Assembly: GCA_032073245.1 (NCBI GenBank)
Contig: DAMANX010000009.1
Coordinates: forward strand, 98,830-162,829
DNA length: 64,000 nt
Direction: 5' to 3'
From: QVMG01 sp032073245
GTDB lineage: Bacteria; Bacteroidota; Bacteroidia; Bacteroidales; Tannerellaceae
The position numbers were made by a program, and so were the translations under genes. Below the pieces are notes generated by a model. It ran no database searches, was not told the origin of the DNA, and saw only the letters and a program-made list of their open reading frames with translations. Positions 43,627-53,005 of this stretch are shown piece after piece (position 1 is the first letter of the stretch; each line of letters starts with the position of its first letter).

Positions 43627-43634
43627 CAAAAGTA
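43627..43634 (-). promoter_or_regulatory. promoter -7 element of prs
   Basis: TACTTTTG on the minus strand matches TAnnTTTG; its -33 region would fall inside the heptamer element at 43644-43719. Confidence 0.5.
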
Positions 43635-43643
43635 TAAAAAATA

Positions 43644-43719
43644 GTGATGAGTTGTGAGTGATGAGGGATTAATTTTGCCTTTTATCTTAACTTATCTCTC
43701 ATCACTCACAACTCATCAC
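43644..43719. repeat. heptamer inverted-repeat element (GTGATGA type)
   Basis: Left units GTGATGA, GTTGTGA, GTGATGA and GGGATTA face right units TTATCTC, TCATCAC, TCACAAC and TCATCAC across 20 bases. The match extends outward into AAAATA and TATTTT. It contains no gene and fills the space between the amylase stop and the prs promoter. Confidence 0.8.
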
Positions 43720-43723
43720 TATT

Positions 43724-45418
43724 TTAATATGTAAACTTTAATAATTTACCCGAATAAGGAGGAAGTACTAACTGATAGGGCCATGCGTCTGTTAATGTAC
43801 TGACAGTAATTTCTCCAGTAAATAGGTCAGTTAGAGTTGCCGGCTTATTATCTATAATCTTACAAGTGTCAAATGCGTTTTTGGGTATTTCTACCCGAAC
43901 AGTTTGTTCTGATTTGTCAAAATTAACGACAACTAAGGCTACCTCATTTTTATGCTTTCGAAGAAATGCATATTGACGGTGCGGATTAAAGAAAGGGTTG
44001 TTCAGATTAGCATAGGTTAAATCATGGAAAAGGCCATGTGAAAAGATGGGTTCAGTTAGGATTATATTCAATAGTTGAGCATAATTAGCACGCAACTCCT
44101 TTTGTGTTTTTGTCAGTTTTTCTCCATCAAACTTCCATTCGTTTATCCAGTTACGTACGCTTGGAATACTCCAATAATCATAGATAGTAGTTCGTCCGTC
44201 ACATCCACTGTATCCTTCGTTATCCATACCGGTCTCTCCAAGTTCCTGACCACAATAAATCATTACCGGATTCGTATTCATTGTAGCTGAAACAATCATG
44301 CCGGGAAAACCAGGACGTGCATCTCCTGCAAAGAAATCGGAAGCAATCCTTTGCTCGTCGTGGTTTTCCAGAAAGTTGAGCATATGAGATTGAATACCTT
44401 CCAGAGCTTGCCAACAATGAGTGATTTCACTGGCAGCTCTATATCCACAGATCACATCTCTTACTGTGTCATAAAGCCCAACTTTATCATAAAGATAATC
44501 GAAATGCCCATTTTGTATATAATTACGATATTCCGCCGGATTGTATACTTCTGCAATAAAAAGAACATCATGATGTTCTTTTATTTTGGGTATAACCCAA
44601 TTCCAGAATTCTACCGGAACCAGCTCTGCCATATCACATCGAAAACCATCGACTCCTTTTTGAACCCAGAACAATAAGATATTGAACATTTTCTCCCAGG
44701 TGTTTGGATGTGGGTCAAAATAAGTTGCTCCACAATTTTGGTAGTCTACGCCGTAATTAAGTTTTACTGTTTCATACCAGTCGTTTTTATTGGGATTGGG
44801 AGAAAAACAATTATTTCCTGTTACTTTAGCAGGGAACTCACTATATTCAAAATCTTCTTGTTTTGCTCCAAAATGTAGTTCCAGAGGATGTCCTGGTATA
44901 TAATAGAAATTATTATTCGGATCGAATGCTTTTGTGGTATCGTCGTGTTGCCCTAAATCTTCAATGAAAGGTTCCCGGGCATCAGAGAAATATTGACGAG
45001 CCACATGATTTGGTACAAAGTCTATGATCACATTCATTCCTGCAGCATGTGTACGGTCAATTAACTGTTCAAATTCTTTCATCCGGTCCGGAATATTATT
45101 GGCCAAAGCCGGATCGATATCATAATAGTCTTTAATGGCATAGGGTGATCCGGCTGTTCCTTTTACGACTGCGTTATGGTCTTTACTAATTCCATAAGCA
45201 GTGAAATCTGTTTTGGTAGCATGTTCAATAACACCTGTATACCAAATATGAGTAATTCCTAAATCCTTAATTTTATTCAATGTCTCATCAGAGAATGCAG
45301 ATAATTTGCCTACTCCGTTTTCATCAATACTTCCAAACTTAATGGAAGAAGCCCTCAGGTTCCCGAATAAACGTGGAAGCACCTGATAAATTACCATTTT
45401 GCCTGTCTCTTTCATCAT
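43724..45418 (-). CDS. alpha-amylase family glycoside hydrolase (GH13), cytosolic
   Basis: The 564-residue protein has no signal peptide. The four GH13 regions are present: DFVPNH (133-138), GFRCDMAEL with the nucleophile Asp, LFIAEVYNP with the acid Glu, and FLENHDEQ with the third acid. A C-terminal beta domain ends KLLKFTY. Cytosolic location suggests hydrolysis or rearrangement of intracellular maltodextrin or glycogen rather than extracellular starch. It is 19 bases downstream of a patatin-like gene and probably shares its transcript. Confidence 0.9.
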   Translation of the reverse strand: MMKETGKMVIYQVLPRLFGNLRASSIKFGSIDENGVGKLSAFSDETLNKIKDLGITHIWYTGVIEHATKTDFTAYGISKDHNAVVKGTAGSPYAIKDYYDIDPALANNIPDRMKEFEQLIDRTHAAGMNVIIDFVPNHVARQYFSDAREPFIEDLGQHDDTTKAFDPNNNFYYIPGHPLELHFGAKQEDFEYSEFPAKVTGNNCFSPNPNKNDWYETVKLNYGVDYQNCGATYFDPHPNTWEKMFNILLFWVQKGVDGFRCDMAELVPVEFWNWVIPKIKEHHDVLFIAEVYNPAEYRNYIQNGHFDYLYDKVGLYDTVRDVICGYRAASEITHCWQALEGIQSHMLNFLENHDEQRIASDFFAGDARPGFPGMIVSATMNTNPVMIYCGQELGETGMDNEGYSGCDGRTTIYDYWSIPSVRNWINEWKFDGEKLTKTQKELRANYAQLLNIILTEPIFSHGLFHDLTYANLNNPFFNPHRQYAFLRKHKNEVALVVVNFDKSEQTVRVEIPKNAFDTCKIIDNKPATLTDLFTGEITVSTLTDAWPYQLVLPPYSGKLLKFTY

Positions 45419-45437
45419 TCTTACTTTTATAATTTTG

Positions 45438-46280
45438 TTAAGGCTCTAACGCTTTGAATTCTGCACTTTTTCTTTTTACAGTGCATACCAGTAGATCGAA
45501 TTTACTGTCCTGTATGACCTCGTCAAAAGCTCGAACAGCTGCTTCGTAGCCAATTTTGGCAATTTTATTGACATTCTCTAAGTCAAACATTTTATACCCA
45601 TCAAATTCTTCTGCTTCTACCAATACATCGCATAACATGCGATCTTCTGTGGTATTTGCCCGAAACATATAGTGATAAGAACGCTCAGCTATATGGAAGA
45701 GAGTTTTTTTATATTTTTGAGGAACCAATGGGCTCACATTTACTCCGATAATTTTATCGCATTCATCTCGAATATTCGTTACCGGGAAATTGCGAAAAAG
45801 TCCACCATCCACATAATGTATGCCATTGATCTCAATGGGACTGAATATAATAGGAACACTGCAGGAAGCAGTTACAGCTTCGACAATAGGGCCTGTACGG
45901 AATTCATGGCTTACTCCATGATCAAGATCTGTTGCTATTACTACTAAAGGAATATCTAGATCTTCGAGTTTTTTAGCATGTAAATGACGACGCAAAAAAG
46001 CACTCAGGCGTGAATTGTCAAATAGGCCAGCCATAGGGATTTGTACTTTCGCAAATTCAGAAAATTCTTTACCTGAAAAGATCTCTTTAATTTCATCAGA
46101 CGTATAACCATCAGCAAATAAACAGCCTGCTAAAGCACCTGCACTGGTTCCTGAAATTATATCGGGTTTAATACCGCATTCTTCTAATAACCGGAATACT
46201 CCAACATGTGCAAAACCTTTTGCACCACCACCGCTTAAAGCTAATCCTAGTTTATAAGGTTTTTGTTTTGTCTTTTTCAT
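45438..46280 (-). CDS. patatin-like phospholipase
   Basis: The protein has the serine-aspartate dyad of patatins: LALSGGGAKGFAHVGVFRL (oxyanion hole), GTSAGALAG (GxSxG serine) and the Asp in VDGGLFRNFPV. The open frame reaches 46349, but residues 1-23 are unlike the family, and ATG at 46280 (MKKTKQKPYKLGLALSGGG) puts the Gly-rich loop at its normal place and leaves room for a promoter; this gives 280 residues. No signal peptide follows from this start, so a cytosolic or membrane-associated RssA-like lipase is inferred. It is cotranscribed with the amylase gene. Confidence 0.85.
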   Translation of the reverse strand: MKKTKQKPYKLGLALSGGGAKGFAHVGVFRLLEECGIKPDIISGTSAGALAGCLFADGYTSDEIKEIFSGKEFSEFAKVQIPMAGLFDNSRLSAFLRRHLHAKKLEDLDIPLVVIATDLDHGVSHEFRTGPIVEAVTASCSVPIIFSPIEINGIHYVDGGLFRNFPVTNIRDECDKIIGVNVSPLVPQKYKKTLFHIAERSYHYMFRANTTEDRMLCDVLVEAEEFDGYKMFDLENVNKIAKIGYEAAVRAFDEVIQDSKFDLLVCTVKRKSAEFKALEP

Positions 46281-46437
46281 ATATACATCTCTATGAATTG
46301 CGAAACAAATATCCCTCTTTTTTGCAGAATGAACATTATTATTTAGCAAAAAGTTTCTTTTGATATTTAATAATTGTTACATTTACGCAACATCGAGGAA
46401 TATTATCTGTTACCATTAATATAAAAATCTATAAGCT

Positions 46438-48642
46438 ATGATTTCATCTATTTTTTGGATTATTCCCGTAGCGTCAATAATTGCGCTTTTGTTTGCCTGG
46501 TTCTTCTTTAGGCAAATGATGAAAGAGAGTGAAGGTACTGTAACCATGGCGAAAATTGCTTCTTATGTAAGGGAAGGAGCCATGTCTTATCTCAAACAAC
46601 AATACAAGGTCGTCACGCTTGTTTTTTTAGTCTTAGTTATTCTTTTTGCCTTTATGGCTTATGTTCTGAAGGTTCAGAATGAATGGGTACCTATTGCTTT
46701 CCTGACGGGAGGATTCTTCTCGGGATTAGCAGGTTTTCTTGGGATGAAAACAGCTACCTATGCTTCTGCACGTACCGCTAATGCTGCCCGTACTTCTTTG
46801 AATAAAGGGCTGCAGGTAGCTTTTCGAAGTGGAGCAGTAATGGGACTTGTAGTTGTTGGCCTTGGGTTGTTAGATATTTCTTTTTGGTATATTATTCTAA
46901 ATATGGTAATTCCTCCTGAGGCAATGGATCCAACACATAAATTGACAATAATAACAACCACTATGTTGACCTTTGGAATGGGAGCCTCTACCCAAGCGCT
47001 TTTTGCTCGTGTGGGAGGAGGAATATATACAAAAGCTGCCGATGTAGGGGCTGACCTGGTAGGTAAAGTAGAAGCAGGCATACCCGAAGATGATCCGCGT
47101 AATCCGGCAACCATAGCTGATAATGTAGGTGATAATGTAGGTGATGTTGCTGGTATGGGAGCCGATTTATACGAGTCTTATTGTGGCTCAATTCTTGCAA
47201 CAGCAGCTTTAGGTGCTGCTGCATTTGTTTCCTCCGGAAGTGTGGAGTTACAATATAAAGCAGTGGTTGCTCCTATGTTAATTGCTGCAGTGGGTATTAT
47301 CCTATCGATCATCGGAATTTTTGCTGTACGTACTAAAGAAGATGCCAATATCAAGCAATTATTGAAAGCGCTATCGATTGGAACGAATCTGAGTTCTTTA
47401 TTGATTGCCGTAGCAACATTCGGTATTCTTTATTTGCTTGGTCTGGATAATTGGTTTTGGATCAGTTGCGCTGTAATTATAGGTCTTTTAGTAGGTATAG
47501 TAATAGGGCAATCTACAGAATATTATACTTCACAGTCGTATAAACCAACACAGCGTATTTCTGCAGCTGGGAATACAGGGCCTGCAACAGTAATTATTTC
47601 AGGATTGGGAGTAGGGATGCTCTCAACAGCTATTCCTGTTTTGGCTGTGGTTGTTGGTATAATTTGTGCTTTTCTTTTTGCTTCCGGTTTTGATTTTGAT
47701 AATGTCGGAATGGGTTTGTATGGTATAGGAATTGCTGCAGTGGGTATGCTTTCCACTTTGGGTATTACTTTAGCTACTGATGCTTACGGCCCGATTGCAG
47801 ATAATGCCGGAGGAAATGCAGAAATGTCGGGGCTAGGACCTGAAGTCCGTAAACGTACGGATGCATTGGACTCCTTAGGAAATACAACTGCTGCAACAGG
47901 TAAAGGATTTGCTATAGGTTCGGCTGCGCTTACAGGGTTAGCATTATTGGCATCCTATATTGAAGAGATCAAAATAGGCTTATTGCGGTTAGGAGAAACA
48001 ACATTGGCTATGGCAGATGGGCGAATTCTGGAAACTGCTAAAGCTTCATTCACCGATTTTATGTATTACTACGATGTTACCTTAATGAATCCTAAGGTGC
48101 TTTCTGGTATTTTTATCGGTTCTATGATGGCTTTTCTTTTTTGTGGCCTGACGATGAATGCAGTAGGGCGTGCTGCTGGTAAGATGGTGGAAGAGGTGCG
48201 TCGTCAGTTCCGGGAGATCAAAGGTATCCTTACAGGCGAAGCGGAACCGGATTATGCTCGTTGTGTTGAAATATCAACAAAGGGTGCACAACATGAAATG
48301 GTTATTCCTTCTTTGATTGCTATTATTGCTCCTATTCTTACAGGATTAATATTTGGAGTCACCGGAGTCGTAGGTTTATTGATTGGTGGATTAAGTACCG
48401 GATTTGTATTGGCTATTTTTATGGCTAATTCGGGTGGAGCATGGGATAATGCAAAAAAACACGTCGAAGAAGGTAATCACGGAGGTAAAGGAAGTGATTG
48501 TCACAAAGCAACTGTTGTCGGAGATACGGTTGGTGATCCATTTAAAGATACCTCTGGGCCCAGTTTGAACATCCTTATTAAATTAATGAGTATGGTCGCT
48601 ATCGTTATGGCCGGATTAACTGTTTCCTGGAGTTTGTTTTAA
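46438..48642 (+). CDS. hppA: membrane-bound ion-pumping pyrophosphatase
   Basis: The 734-residue, roughly 16-helix enzyme couples pyrophosphate hydrolysis to ion export. The substrate loop is ADVGADLVGKVEAGIPEDDP, followed by ATIADNVGDNVGDVAGMGAD. A second Asp-rich loop is DNAGGNAEMSGLGPEVRKRT and a third DTVGDPFKDTSGPSLNI. At the position that separates the two classes it reads GNTTAATGKG, with Ala instead of Lys, which marks the potassium-dependent class; in Bacteroidales these mostly pump sodium. That would fit with Rnf as a second sodium-motive system, an inference. Confidence 0.95.
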   Translation: MISSIFWIIPVASIIALLFAWFFFRQMMKESEGTVTMAKIASYVREGAMSYLKQQYKVVTLVFLVLVILFAFMAYVLKVQNEWVPIAFLTGGFFSGLAGFLGMKTATYASARTANAARTSLNKGLQVAFRSGAVMGLVVVGLGLLDISFWYIILNMVIPPEAMDPTHKLTIITTTMLTFGMGASTQALFARVGGGIYTKAADVGADLVGKVEAGIPEDDPRNPATIADNVGDNVGDVAGMGADLYESYCGSILATAALGAAAFVSSGSVELQYKAVVAPMLIAAVGIILSIIGIFAVRTKEDANIKQLLKALSIGTNLSSLLIAVATFGILYLLGLDNWFWISCAVIIGLLVGIVIGQSTEYYTSQSYKPTQRISAAGNTGPATVIISGLGVGMLSTAIPVLAVVVGIICAFLFASGFDFDNVGMGLYGIGIAAVGMLSTLGITLATDAYGPIADNAGGNAEMSGLGPEVRKRTDALDSLGNTTAATGKGFAIGSAALTGLALLASYIEEIKIGLLRLGETTLAMADGRILETAKASFTDFMYYYDVTLMNPKVLSGIFIGSMMAFLFCGLTMNAVGRAAGKMVEEVRRQFREIKGILTGEAEPDYARCVEISTKGAQHEMVIPSLIAIIAPILTGLIFGVTGVVGLLIGGLSTGFVLAIFMANSGGAWDNAKKHVEEGNHGGKGSDCHKATVVGDTVGDPFKDTSGPSLNILIKLMSMVAIVMAGLTVSWSLF

Positions 48643-48707
48643 CATTTTATATATAGGGATTTAAACACATCACCCCGAAGATTGTGGATTACTTTCAATT
48701 GAAAAGT

Positions 48708-48823
48708 ATTTGAAGGTGTTTATCTCGTAGGGGCGGCCCTATGTGGCCGCCCGAATGTATTGATTTTGTGATTGTTGGGCAGCCACATAGGGCTGCCCCT
48801 ACATGTTGATATTATCTTCAAAT
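48708..48823. repeat. palindromic intergenic element, family 1 copy a
   Basis: Outer arms ATTTGAAG and CTTCAAAT bracket inner arms at 48727-48752 and 48777-48802 (GTAGGGGCGGCCCTATGTGG against its complement, few mismatches). The right end ATTATCTTCAAAT is shared with the element at 53589-53727. The 370-base space 48643-49013 holds only this element and the peroxiredoxin promoter. Confidence 0.75.
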
Positions 48824-48965
48824 GTAACAAAATTCGAAATACCCCATAAGAATACGGGGCGATCCATTTAAACCTATTGATTCGTTTCCTTGTTAATATA
48901 GATACCATTTATATCATCATAAATTCTATCCATTTGGAAAAGAATGATGTTTTGGTAGATACTTC

Positions 48966-48973
48966 TACCTTTG
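48966..48973 (+). promoter_or_regulatory. promoter -7 element of the peroxiredoxin gene
   Basis: TACCTTTG, 41 bases before the ATG at 49014; a TTG at the standard distance is not evident. Confidence 0.5.
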
Positions 48974-49013
48974 TGAAAGTTTATGTTTAACAAAGATTTT
49001 GATAAATAGATTT

Positions 49014-49646
49014 ATGAAAGCATTAATAGGTAAAAAAGCACCGGAATTTAAAGCACCGGCTGTAGTCAATGGCAATGAGATTGTTTTGGATTTCTCTTTA
49101 GAACAGTATATAGGCAAAAAGTATGTAGTCATGTTTTTCTATCCAATGGATTTCACATTTGTGTGTCCTACTGAATTACATGCTTTTCAAGAAAAATTAG
49201 CAGAGTTTGAAAATCGCAATGTTGCTGTAGTGGGTTGTTCTGTAGACTCAGAGTTTTCACACTTGGCATGGTTGCAACAGGAAAAGAAAAAAGGAGGTAT
49301 TCAAGGTGTTACATATCCTTTAGTTTCTGATTTTTCAAAAACTATTTCCCAAAATTTTGGAGTACTTGCTGCTGATTATACAACGAATGATGAAGGTGCA
49401 TTGACATCGACAGGTTCACCAGTCGCTTACCGAGGCCTTTTCCTTATGGACAAAGAAGGTAAGATTCGTCATTACGTAATCAATGATCTTCCTTTAGGAC
49501 GGAATGTAGATGAAGCAATCCGTATGGTGGATGCCTTACAACACTTTGAAGAAAATGGCGAAGTTTGCCCGGCGAACTGGTCAAAAGGAAAAGAAGGTAT
49601 GCAGGCAACCAATGAAGGAGTATCAGGATATTTGAGCCAACATTAA
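49014..49646 (+). CDS. 2-Cys peroxiredoxin (AhpC/TSA family)
   Basis: The 210-residue thiol peroxidase reduces hydrogen peroxide and organic peroxides. The peroxidatic cysteine lies in PMDFTFVCPTELHAFQEKL near residue 49, and the resolving cysteine in ENGEVCPANWSKGKEGM near 173, the typical 2-Cys layout. The frame extends upstream to a TTG at 48999, but the ATG at 49014 (MKALIGKKAPEFKAP) is the normal family start. No AhpF gene is adjacent. A terminator follows. Confidence 0.93.
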   Translation: MKALIGKKAPEFKAPAVVNGNEIVLDFSLEQYIGKKYVVMFFYPMDFTFVCPTELHAFQEKLAEFENRNVAVVGCSVDSEFSHLAWLQQEKKKGGIQGVTYPLVSDFSKTISQNFGVLAADYTTNDEGALTSTGSPVAYRGLFLMDKEGKIRHYVINDLPLGRNVDEAIRMVDALQHFEENGEVCPANWSKGKEGMQATNEGVSGYLSQH

Positions 49647-49670
49647 CGCATATAGCCAGAACTAATTAAT

Positions 49671-49710
49671 GAGCCGGTGAGTGAGACGTGAGTCTTCTCA
49701 TCGGTTTTTT
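49671..49710 (+). terminator. terminator of the peroxiredoxin gene
   Basis: GCCGGTGAG and CTCATCGGT pair with one G-T pair and lead into six T residues. Confidence 0.75.
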
Positions 49711-49846
49711 GTTATAACACCATTGTGACAAAATGATATGTTAAAAAGCGTTTCTATATATAATATGAACTCATACAATATATATTTCGGCACCATACTA
49801 TATAGAGAATGGTAAAATACTATCTATAAAGTAGCACTTTGTCAAA

Positions 49847-50596
49847 TTAGAGGAACGTAATTGCTCTTTCCATGTCTTCCGGAGTATCGATACCAATTGT
49901 TTCACGTTCAGTAATGCCTACTTTAATTTTATAGCCATTTTCCAACCAACGGAGTTGTTCCAGGCTTTCCGCCAGTTCAAGTGGAGATTGGGGGAGGAGG
50001 GTAATTTCACGCAACGTTTCTGCACGATAGGCATATAGACCGATATGTTTATAATAAGTATGATTTGACAACCACTCTGCATGATGTTTCCCACGCAAAT
50101 ATGGTATAATGGAGCGGCTGAAATACATTGCTTCACTCTTTTGATTTAGTACAACTTTAGGCGTGTTGGGATTGAAAAGAGTTACTTCAAAATCATCAGT
50201 ATGAGAGAAGGACTTCACTAATGTTGCAATCTGTGTGTTTTTATCGGCAAAACAAGCTTTGAGTATTTCAATCTGATCCGGATGAATAAAAGGTTCATCT
50301 CCCTGTATATTAATAACAATATCATATCCGTTTCCGATAAGGGAATAAGCTTCCTGACAACGATCGGTGCCACTACGATGTAGATCGGATGTCATAACAA
50401 CTTCTCCTCCGAATTTCTGAACAGCATCATAGATTCGTTCGTCATCCGTAGCAACACAGGTCTTATCTAATACACTGGAAACTTGTTCATATACTCGCTG
50501 AATCATCGGTTTGCCTTTCATATCGGCTAAAGGTTTACCGGGAAAACGTGTGGATGCATATCTCGCGGGTATGATACCAATAAATTTCTGTTCCAT
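49847..50596 (-). CDS. kdsB: 3-deoxy-manno-octulosonate cytidylyltransferase
   Basis: The 249-residue enzyme activates KDO with CTP for lipopolysaccharide inner core synthesis. The start FIGIIPARYASTRFPGKPLA is the nucleotide-binding loop. VVMTSDLHRSGTDRCQEAYS and DIVINIQGDEPFIHPDQIEI are diagnostic, and ERETIGIDTPEDMERA closes the protein. Length is normal. It implies a conventional Gram-negative KDO-containing LPS. A TAACTTTG element lies about 60 bases upstream on its strand. Confidence 0.96.
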   Translation of the reverse strand: MEQKFIGIIPARYASTRFPGKPLADMKGKPMIQRVYEQVSSVLDKTCVATDDERIYDAVQKFGGEVVMTSDLHRSGTDRCQEAYSLIGNGYDIVINIQGDEPFIHPDQIEILKACFADKNTQIATLVKSFSHTDDFEVTLFNPNTPKVVLNQKSEAMYFSRSIIPYLRGKHHAEWLSNHTYYKHIGLYAYRAETLREITLLPQSPLELAESLEQLRWLENGYKIKVGITERETIGIDTPEDMERAITFL

Positions 50597-50650
50597 GATG
50601 GGCTATTTAACTCCTTTAAATATCTGGTGACTCTTCTTATATTACAATCC

Positions 50651-50681
50651 TTGCCAAAGTTAGGTATTTAATTTAATTTTG
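50651..50681 (+). promoter_or_regulatory. promoter of the AlbA_2-domain gene
   Basis: TTG, 20 bases, TAATTTTG, 21 bases before the GTG start. It overlaps, in the other direction, the kdsB element CAAAGTTA at 50655-50662. Confidence 0.6.
50655..50662 (-). promoter_or_regulatory. promoter -7 element of kdsB
   Basis: TAACTTTG on the minus strand, 59 bases upstream of kdsB, within the divergent promoter of the next gene. Confidence 0.45.
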
Positions 50682-50702
50682 TGCTTCTAAAGGTCGCCAG
50701 AA

Positions 50703-51347
50703 GTGAAGAAGAAACATCCCATAGCCGTATTGATTGAGCAAGGTGAACATCAACAACTTGATTTTAAGTTTGAAGTAAGTGATAGTAAAAAGATTGCCCG
50801 CACATTAAGTGCATTTGCTAATACAGATGGTGGACGTTTGCTGATTGGAGTTAAAGATAATGGTGTAATTGCAGGTGTACGGAGTGAAGAAGAATATTAT
50901 ATGATTGAAGCTGCCTCAAATATGTACACACGTCCGCCGGTTCCTTTTGAAGCTAAACGTTGGGATATACAAGGGAAGACTGTATTGGAAGTTTATATAG
51001 CTCCAAGTCCGGAAAAACCTCATGCAGCTCCTGATAAAGAAGATCATTATAAAGCTTATATACGTGTTGCGGATGAAAATATCCTGGCAAATGAAGTTCT
51101 AATTCTCTCCTGGCAAAAGAAAAATAAACCGGACGGCACTTTGCTGAAAATAAGCAAGCCGGTAGAACGATTGTTTAATTGGCTGGATACACATGCGGAT
51201 ATAAGCATAAATCAGTTCTGTCGGATTGCTCATATAAATTACTATACAGCCCGTAATATTTTAAGTGACCTAATGGCAATTAATGCACTGCAATATGGAG
51301 TAGTTGATAAACGAATTATATATCGACGCTCTCCTTCAACGGACTGA
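50703..51347 (+). CDS. AlbA_2-domain (Schlafen-type) putative DNA-binding protein
   Basis: The 214-residue protein begins at GTG. Residues about 10-125 form an AlbA_2 domain: EQGEHQQLDFKFEVSDSKKI, ALSAFANTDGGRLLIGVKDN-like sequence (here LSAFANTDGGRLLIGV) and the conserved AYIRVADENILANEV. A short winged-helix-like C-terminal part follows (AHINYYTARNILSDLMAINA). AlbA_2 proteins are found as ATP- or nucleic-acid-binding regulators; no precise role is known. It ends 12 bases into the convergent NfeD gene. Confidence 0.8.
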   Translation: MKKKHPIAVLIEQGEHQQLDFKFEVSDSKKIARTLSAFANTDGGRLLIGVKDNGVIAGVRSEEEYYMIEAASNMYTRPPVPFEAKRWDIQGKTVLEVYIAPSPEKPHAAPDKEDHYKAYIRVADENILANEVLILSWQKKNKPDGTLLKISKPVERLFNWLDTHADISINQFCRIAHINYYTARNILSDLMAINALQYGVVDKRIIYRRSPSTD

Positions 51348-52736
51348 AACAACGTAAACTTGCGCATTTTCAAAACGGATAACTTTTACGGTCGATCCCT
51401 TTTCAATAAAACCTGACTCTGAAACCCCATCATAATACACTCCATCGATATCAACTTTCCCTGAAGGGCGTAGTACAGTAGCAGCCTTACCTTCCTTACC
51501 TACTAAGTTATCTAAAGAAGGGGATGAGAATGATTCTTCTAAATCAGTATTTAAAGCTACCCGCCGGAAAAGACTGTTTTTATTTCCTATTCTATGAGAA
51601 AGCCAGATCATTACAATAAAGCTTAATCCTAAACCCATTAATACTGTAAGTGCAGCTTTGCCGGAGTCCGCACTTGTAACGCCCTCAAAATCAAAATAGG
51701 AATTATCAAGTAGACTTATAGTCAGCCCGGTGATTACAAAAATAATGCCTGAAATACCGGCTACACCAAAGCCGGGAATAACAAATACTTCCAATCCGAT
51801 CAGAATAAGTCCGACTATAAAGAGAAGAATTTCCCAGTTTTGTGCCAATCCATCAATATATAACGGTGCAAAGTATAGAACTGCTGCTATAATTGCGGCG
51901 GCTGAAGGAAAACCAATTCCAGGAGTCTGTAATTCAAAATAAATACCTCCGATAATAACCAGTATTAGTAATGATTGAAGGATAGGGCTCATAAAGAAAC
52001 CCTTAAGGTTTACTTGCCAGGACGGCATATACTTTTGAGTTTTATAGTCGCTATATCCGAGATATTTGGTAATAACCTCATCTGTAGATTCGGCAATTCC
52101 ATCACAATAACCCCAACGTACAGCATCATCCGCTGTGAATGTAAGCACTTTTCCGCTATCACTTACTTCAGGAACAACGGTGCGTTCATCAACCATCGCT
52201 TCTGCTATCAAGGGATTACGTTTCCATTTATATATAGTATCTCCTCTTTGAATGATTGTATCTTTCCCATGTGCTTCTGCTGTAGATCGTATCATGGAAC
52301 GCATATATGACTGATATTTATCAGGAAGTATTTCCCCTGTTTGATTAACAACAGAAGCAGCCCCAATATTTGCTCCTTTACGCATATATATTTTCTTACA
52401 AGCAATGGAGATTAGTGCTCCCGCCGACGCAGCGTTATTATCAATAAAAACATAGACAGGAATAGGACTATATAAGATTGCCGTTCGCATTGAATCGGCA
52501 GCTTCTAATAAACCTCCATAGGTATTCATGTGAAGAAGGATAGCATCAGCCTCTTTTTCTTGTGCTTCTGCCATTCCATTACTAAGGTATAGTTTGGTCG
52601 TATTATCAATTTCTTTCTTAATATCTATAATATATACCAATTTTTCGCTTTTATCATTATTTGCTTTAATATTATTGGATGTGCATATAATGTAAAATAG
52701 TATGATTAATAATGTGAAAATATTTTTTGGTTTCAT
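51336..52736 (-). CDS. NfeD-family membrane serine protease
   Basis: The 466-residue protein has a signal peptide (NIFTLLIILFYIICTSNNIK). It then has a ClpP-like domain (VYIIDIKKEIDNTTKLYLSN, and DNNAASAGALISIACKKIYM with the catalytic serine in ASAGAL). Four membrane helices follow (about 245-370), then a C-terminal OB-fold (VGKEGKAATVLRPSGKVDID). This is the long NfeD/STOPP type that cleaves stomatin-like membrane proteins. The frame overlaps the AlbA_2 gene tail to tail. No stomatin gene is adjacent. Confidence 0.9.
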   Translation of the reverse strand: MKPKNIFTLLIILFYIICTSNNIKANNDKSEKLVYIIDIKKEIDNTTKLYLSNGMAEAQEKEADAILLHMNTYGGLLEAADSMRTAILYSPIPVYVFIDNNAASAGALISIACKKIYMRKGANIGAASVVNQTGEILPDKYQSYMRSMIRSTAEAHGKDTIIQRGDTIYKWKRNPLIAEAMVDERTVVPEVSDSGKVLTFTADDAVRWGYCDGIAESTDEVITKYLGYSDYKTQKYMPSWQVNLKGFFMSPILQSLLILVIIGGIYFELQTPGIGFPSAAAIIAAVLYFAPLYIDGLAQNWEILLFIVGLILIGLEVFVIPGFGVAGISGIIFVITGLTISLLDNSYFDFEGVTSADSGKAALTVLMGLGLSFIVMIWLSHRIGNKNSLFRRVALNTDLEESFSSPSLDNLVGKEGKAATVLRPSGKVDIDGVYYDGVSESGFIEKGSTVKVIRFENAQVYVVSVR

Positions 52737-52785
52737 TTGATTTTATAGTGTTGTATTGTTTTTACTTGAATATAGTGATCATTTA

Positions 52786-52831
52786 GTTGTAAATTGTGTA
52801 ATTTGCTGATTGAATAGGTTGTAAATTGTGT
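52786..52831. repeat. direct repeat GTTGTAAATTGTGT
   Basis: The 14-base word occurs at 52786-52799 and 52818-52831, 32 bases apart, in the AT-rich space between the NfeD gene and the sigma-factor gene. Nothing else than a promoter element is seen in that 269-base space. Confidence 0.5.
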
Positions 52832-52923
52832 TCATATTCAATTTAATTTGCTTTAATAATACAAATACATGATATAATATATTAATTTTCACTATACTCA
52901 TTTTATATTTAATCTTAGTTGTG

Positions 52924-52931
52924 TATATTTG
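52924..52931 (+). promoter_or_regulatory. promoter -7 element of the ECF sigma gene
   Basis: TATATTTG, 75 bases before the start codon; the upstream element is not clear. Confidence 0.4.
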
Positions 52932-53005
52932 TGTTATCACAAGAGAAACGTAGTACAACCCTTACAATTTCTCAATCTTACTTTAACTAATAAAAGAGAT
53001 ATATT

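Noticed and set aside
48834..48870. Short inverted repeat CCCC/GGGG after the 48.7 kb element
   Set aside because: The stem is only four or five base pairs and is not distinctive.
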